Assembly: GCA_964398225.1 (NCBI GenBank)
Contig: CAYNLY010000014.1
Span: forward strand, 1 to 29,139
DNA length: 29,139 nt
From: CAYNLY01 sp964398225
GTDB lineage: Bacteria > Pseudomonadota > Zetaproteobacteria > Mariprofundales > Mariprofundaceae
Direction: 5' to 3'
Under the pieces are notes generated by a model, which had not been told where the DNA came from, ran no database searches, and saw nothing but the letters and a program-made list of their open reading frames with translations. The position numbers and the translations under genes are program-made. Of the stretch, positions 28,817 to 29,139 are shown piece by piece. The number at the start of each line of letters is the position of its first letter. Positions within the stretch are counted from its first letter, which is position 1.

Positions 28817-29139
28817 CGGGCGAGCAGGTCCGCGCGCTCGTTTTCCGGATGGCCGGCATGGCCCTTCACCCATTCCCAGCGCACCTCGTGCCTTGAGGCC
28901 AGGCGATCCAGCTCTTCCCACAGGTCGCGGTTGGCCACGGGTTTTCGGTTCGCGTTCTTCCAGCCCCGTTTCTTCCAGTCGTGGATCCATTCGGTCATGC
29001 CCTGCACGACGTACTTCGAATCCGAATGGATCGTGACCCGGCAGGGGCGCTTGAGCGCGCGCAGGGCCTCGATGGCCGCGGTCAGCTCCATGCGCTGGTT
29101 CGTGGTTTCCGGCTCCCCGCCGGACAGTTCCTTTTCGTG
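28765..29139 (-). CDS. rnhA: Ribonuclease HI (5' end outside window)
   Basis: RNase HI cleaves RNA in RNA-DNA hybrids. The visible 124 residues start at HEKELSGG, inside the first beta sheet. They include TTNQRMELTAAIEAL with the second catalytic residue (Glu), IHSDSKYVVQGMTEWIHDWKKRGWK with the third (Asp), the basic handle WKNANRKPVAN and the WEWVKGHAGHPENERADLLA end with the His and final Asp. About 25 N-terminal residues, including the first catalytic Asp, lie beyond 29139. The stop at 28765-28767 lies inside the hydrolase gene, a 52-base tail-to-tail overlap. Confidence 0.97.
   Translation of the reverse strand, partial: HEKELSGGEPETTNQRMELTAAIEALRALKRPCRVTIHSDSKYVVQGMTEWIHDWKKRGWKNANRKPVANRDLWEELDRLASRHEVRWEWVKGHAGHPENERADLLARQGIPSPEAGESSEGVL

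Noticed and set aside
1..29139. CRISPR arrays, insertion sequences, integrases, toxin-antitoxin pairs or phage genes
   Set aside because: No spaced direct repeats, transposase-like motifs or terminal inverted repeats were seen; all long frames are accounted for by chromosomal genes.

Overview
The window is about 29 kb of GC-rich (visually around two thirds G+C), densely coded chromosomal DNA. The gene set points to a gammaproteobacterium: zapD-yacG, prlC, ampD, yciB, fieF-type, rsmD and mlaFEDC genes, plus a glycine tRNA with anticodon CCC that closely resembles E. coli glyU. I cannot place it more finely. A run of exactly 100 N (3524-3623) marks a scaffold join, so this is probably a draft or metagenome assembly. 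I see no CRISPR array, insertion sequence, integrase or prophage gene. Most of the window is housekeeping.

Layout. 1-1324 (-): purH, cut by the window edge. 1439-5411 (+): two M16 peptidase-family proteins (one with the zinc motif, one without), a response regulator with a degenerate GGDEF-like output domain, and rsmD, tightly packed. 5459-6394 (+): hemC, closed by a strong intrinsic terminator. 6570-9033 (+): prlC and a small SpoIIAA-like protein. 9044-12644 (-): an AI-2E family transporter behind a BFD-like cysteine protein, a fatty-acid-hydroxylase family enzyme, a DUF2892 membrane protein, a Crp/Fnr regulator and ampD. 12744-14633 (+): a patatin-like hydrolase and a cation diffusion facilitator. 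14640-14978 (-): a secreted EF-hand protein. 15051-16367 (+): thyA-folA.

From 25.7 kb down to 16.3 kb nearly everything is on the minus strand: mlaF-mlaE-mlaD-mlaC, a large AsmA/YhdP-like protein, dnaQ, tRNA-Gly(CCC), an ABC-like ATPase, zapD, yacG, a membrane protein and a maf-family pyrophosphatase. 25807-26733 (+) is ilvE. 26751-27565 (-) holds an AbrB-like protein and yciB. 27629-28816 (+) is a lipoprotein alpha/beta hydrolase, overlapped at its 3' end by rnhA (-), which runs off the window.

How the parts fit. The most coherent functional block is envelope lipid handling: MlaFEDC moves phospholipid between the two membranes, and an AsmA-like protein occupies the place where mlaB usually sits. 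AsmA-like proteins are themselves candidates for inter-membrane lipid transfer. thyA and folA form the usual dTMP/folate pair. The Crp/Fnr gene followed by DUF2892, with a clean palindrome and a -10 box between them, looks like a small regulatory unit. Non-ATG starts (TTG several times, possibly CTG once) placed on the preceding stop codon recur along the minus strand. The least explained items are the ABC-like ATPase just behind the tRNA gene, the AsmA-like gene with no ordinary start codon, and the response regulator inside the peptidase operon.
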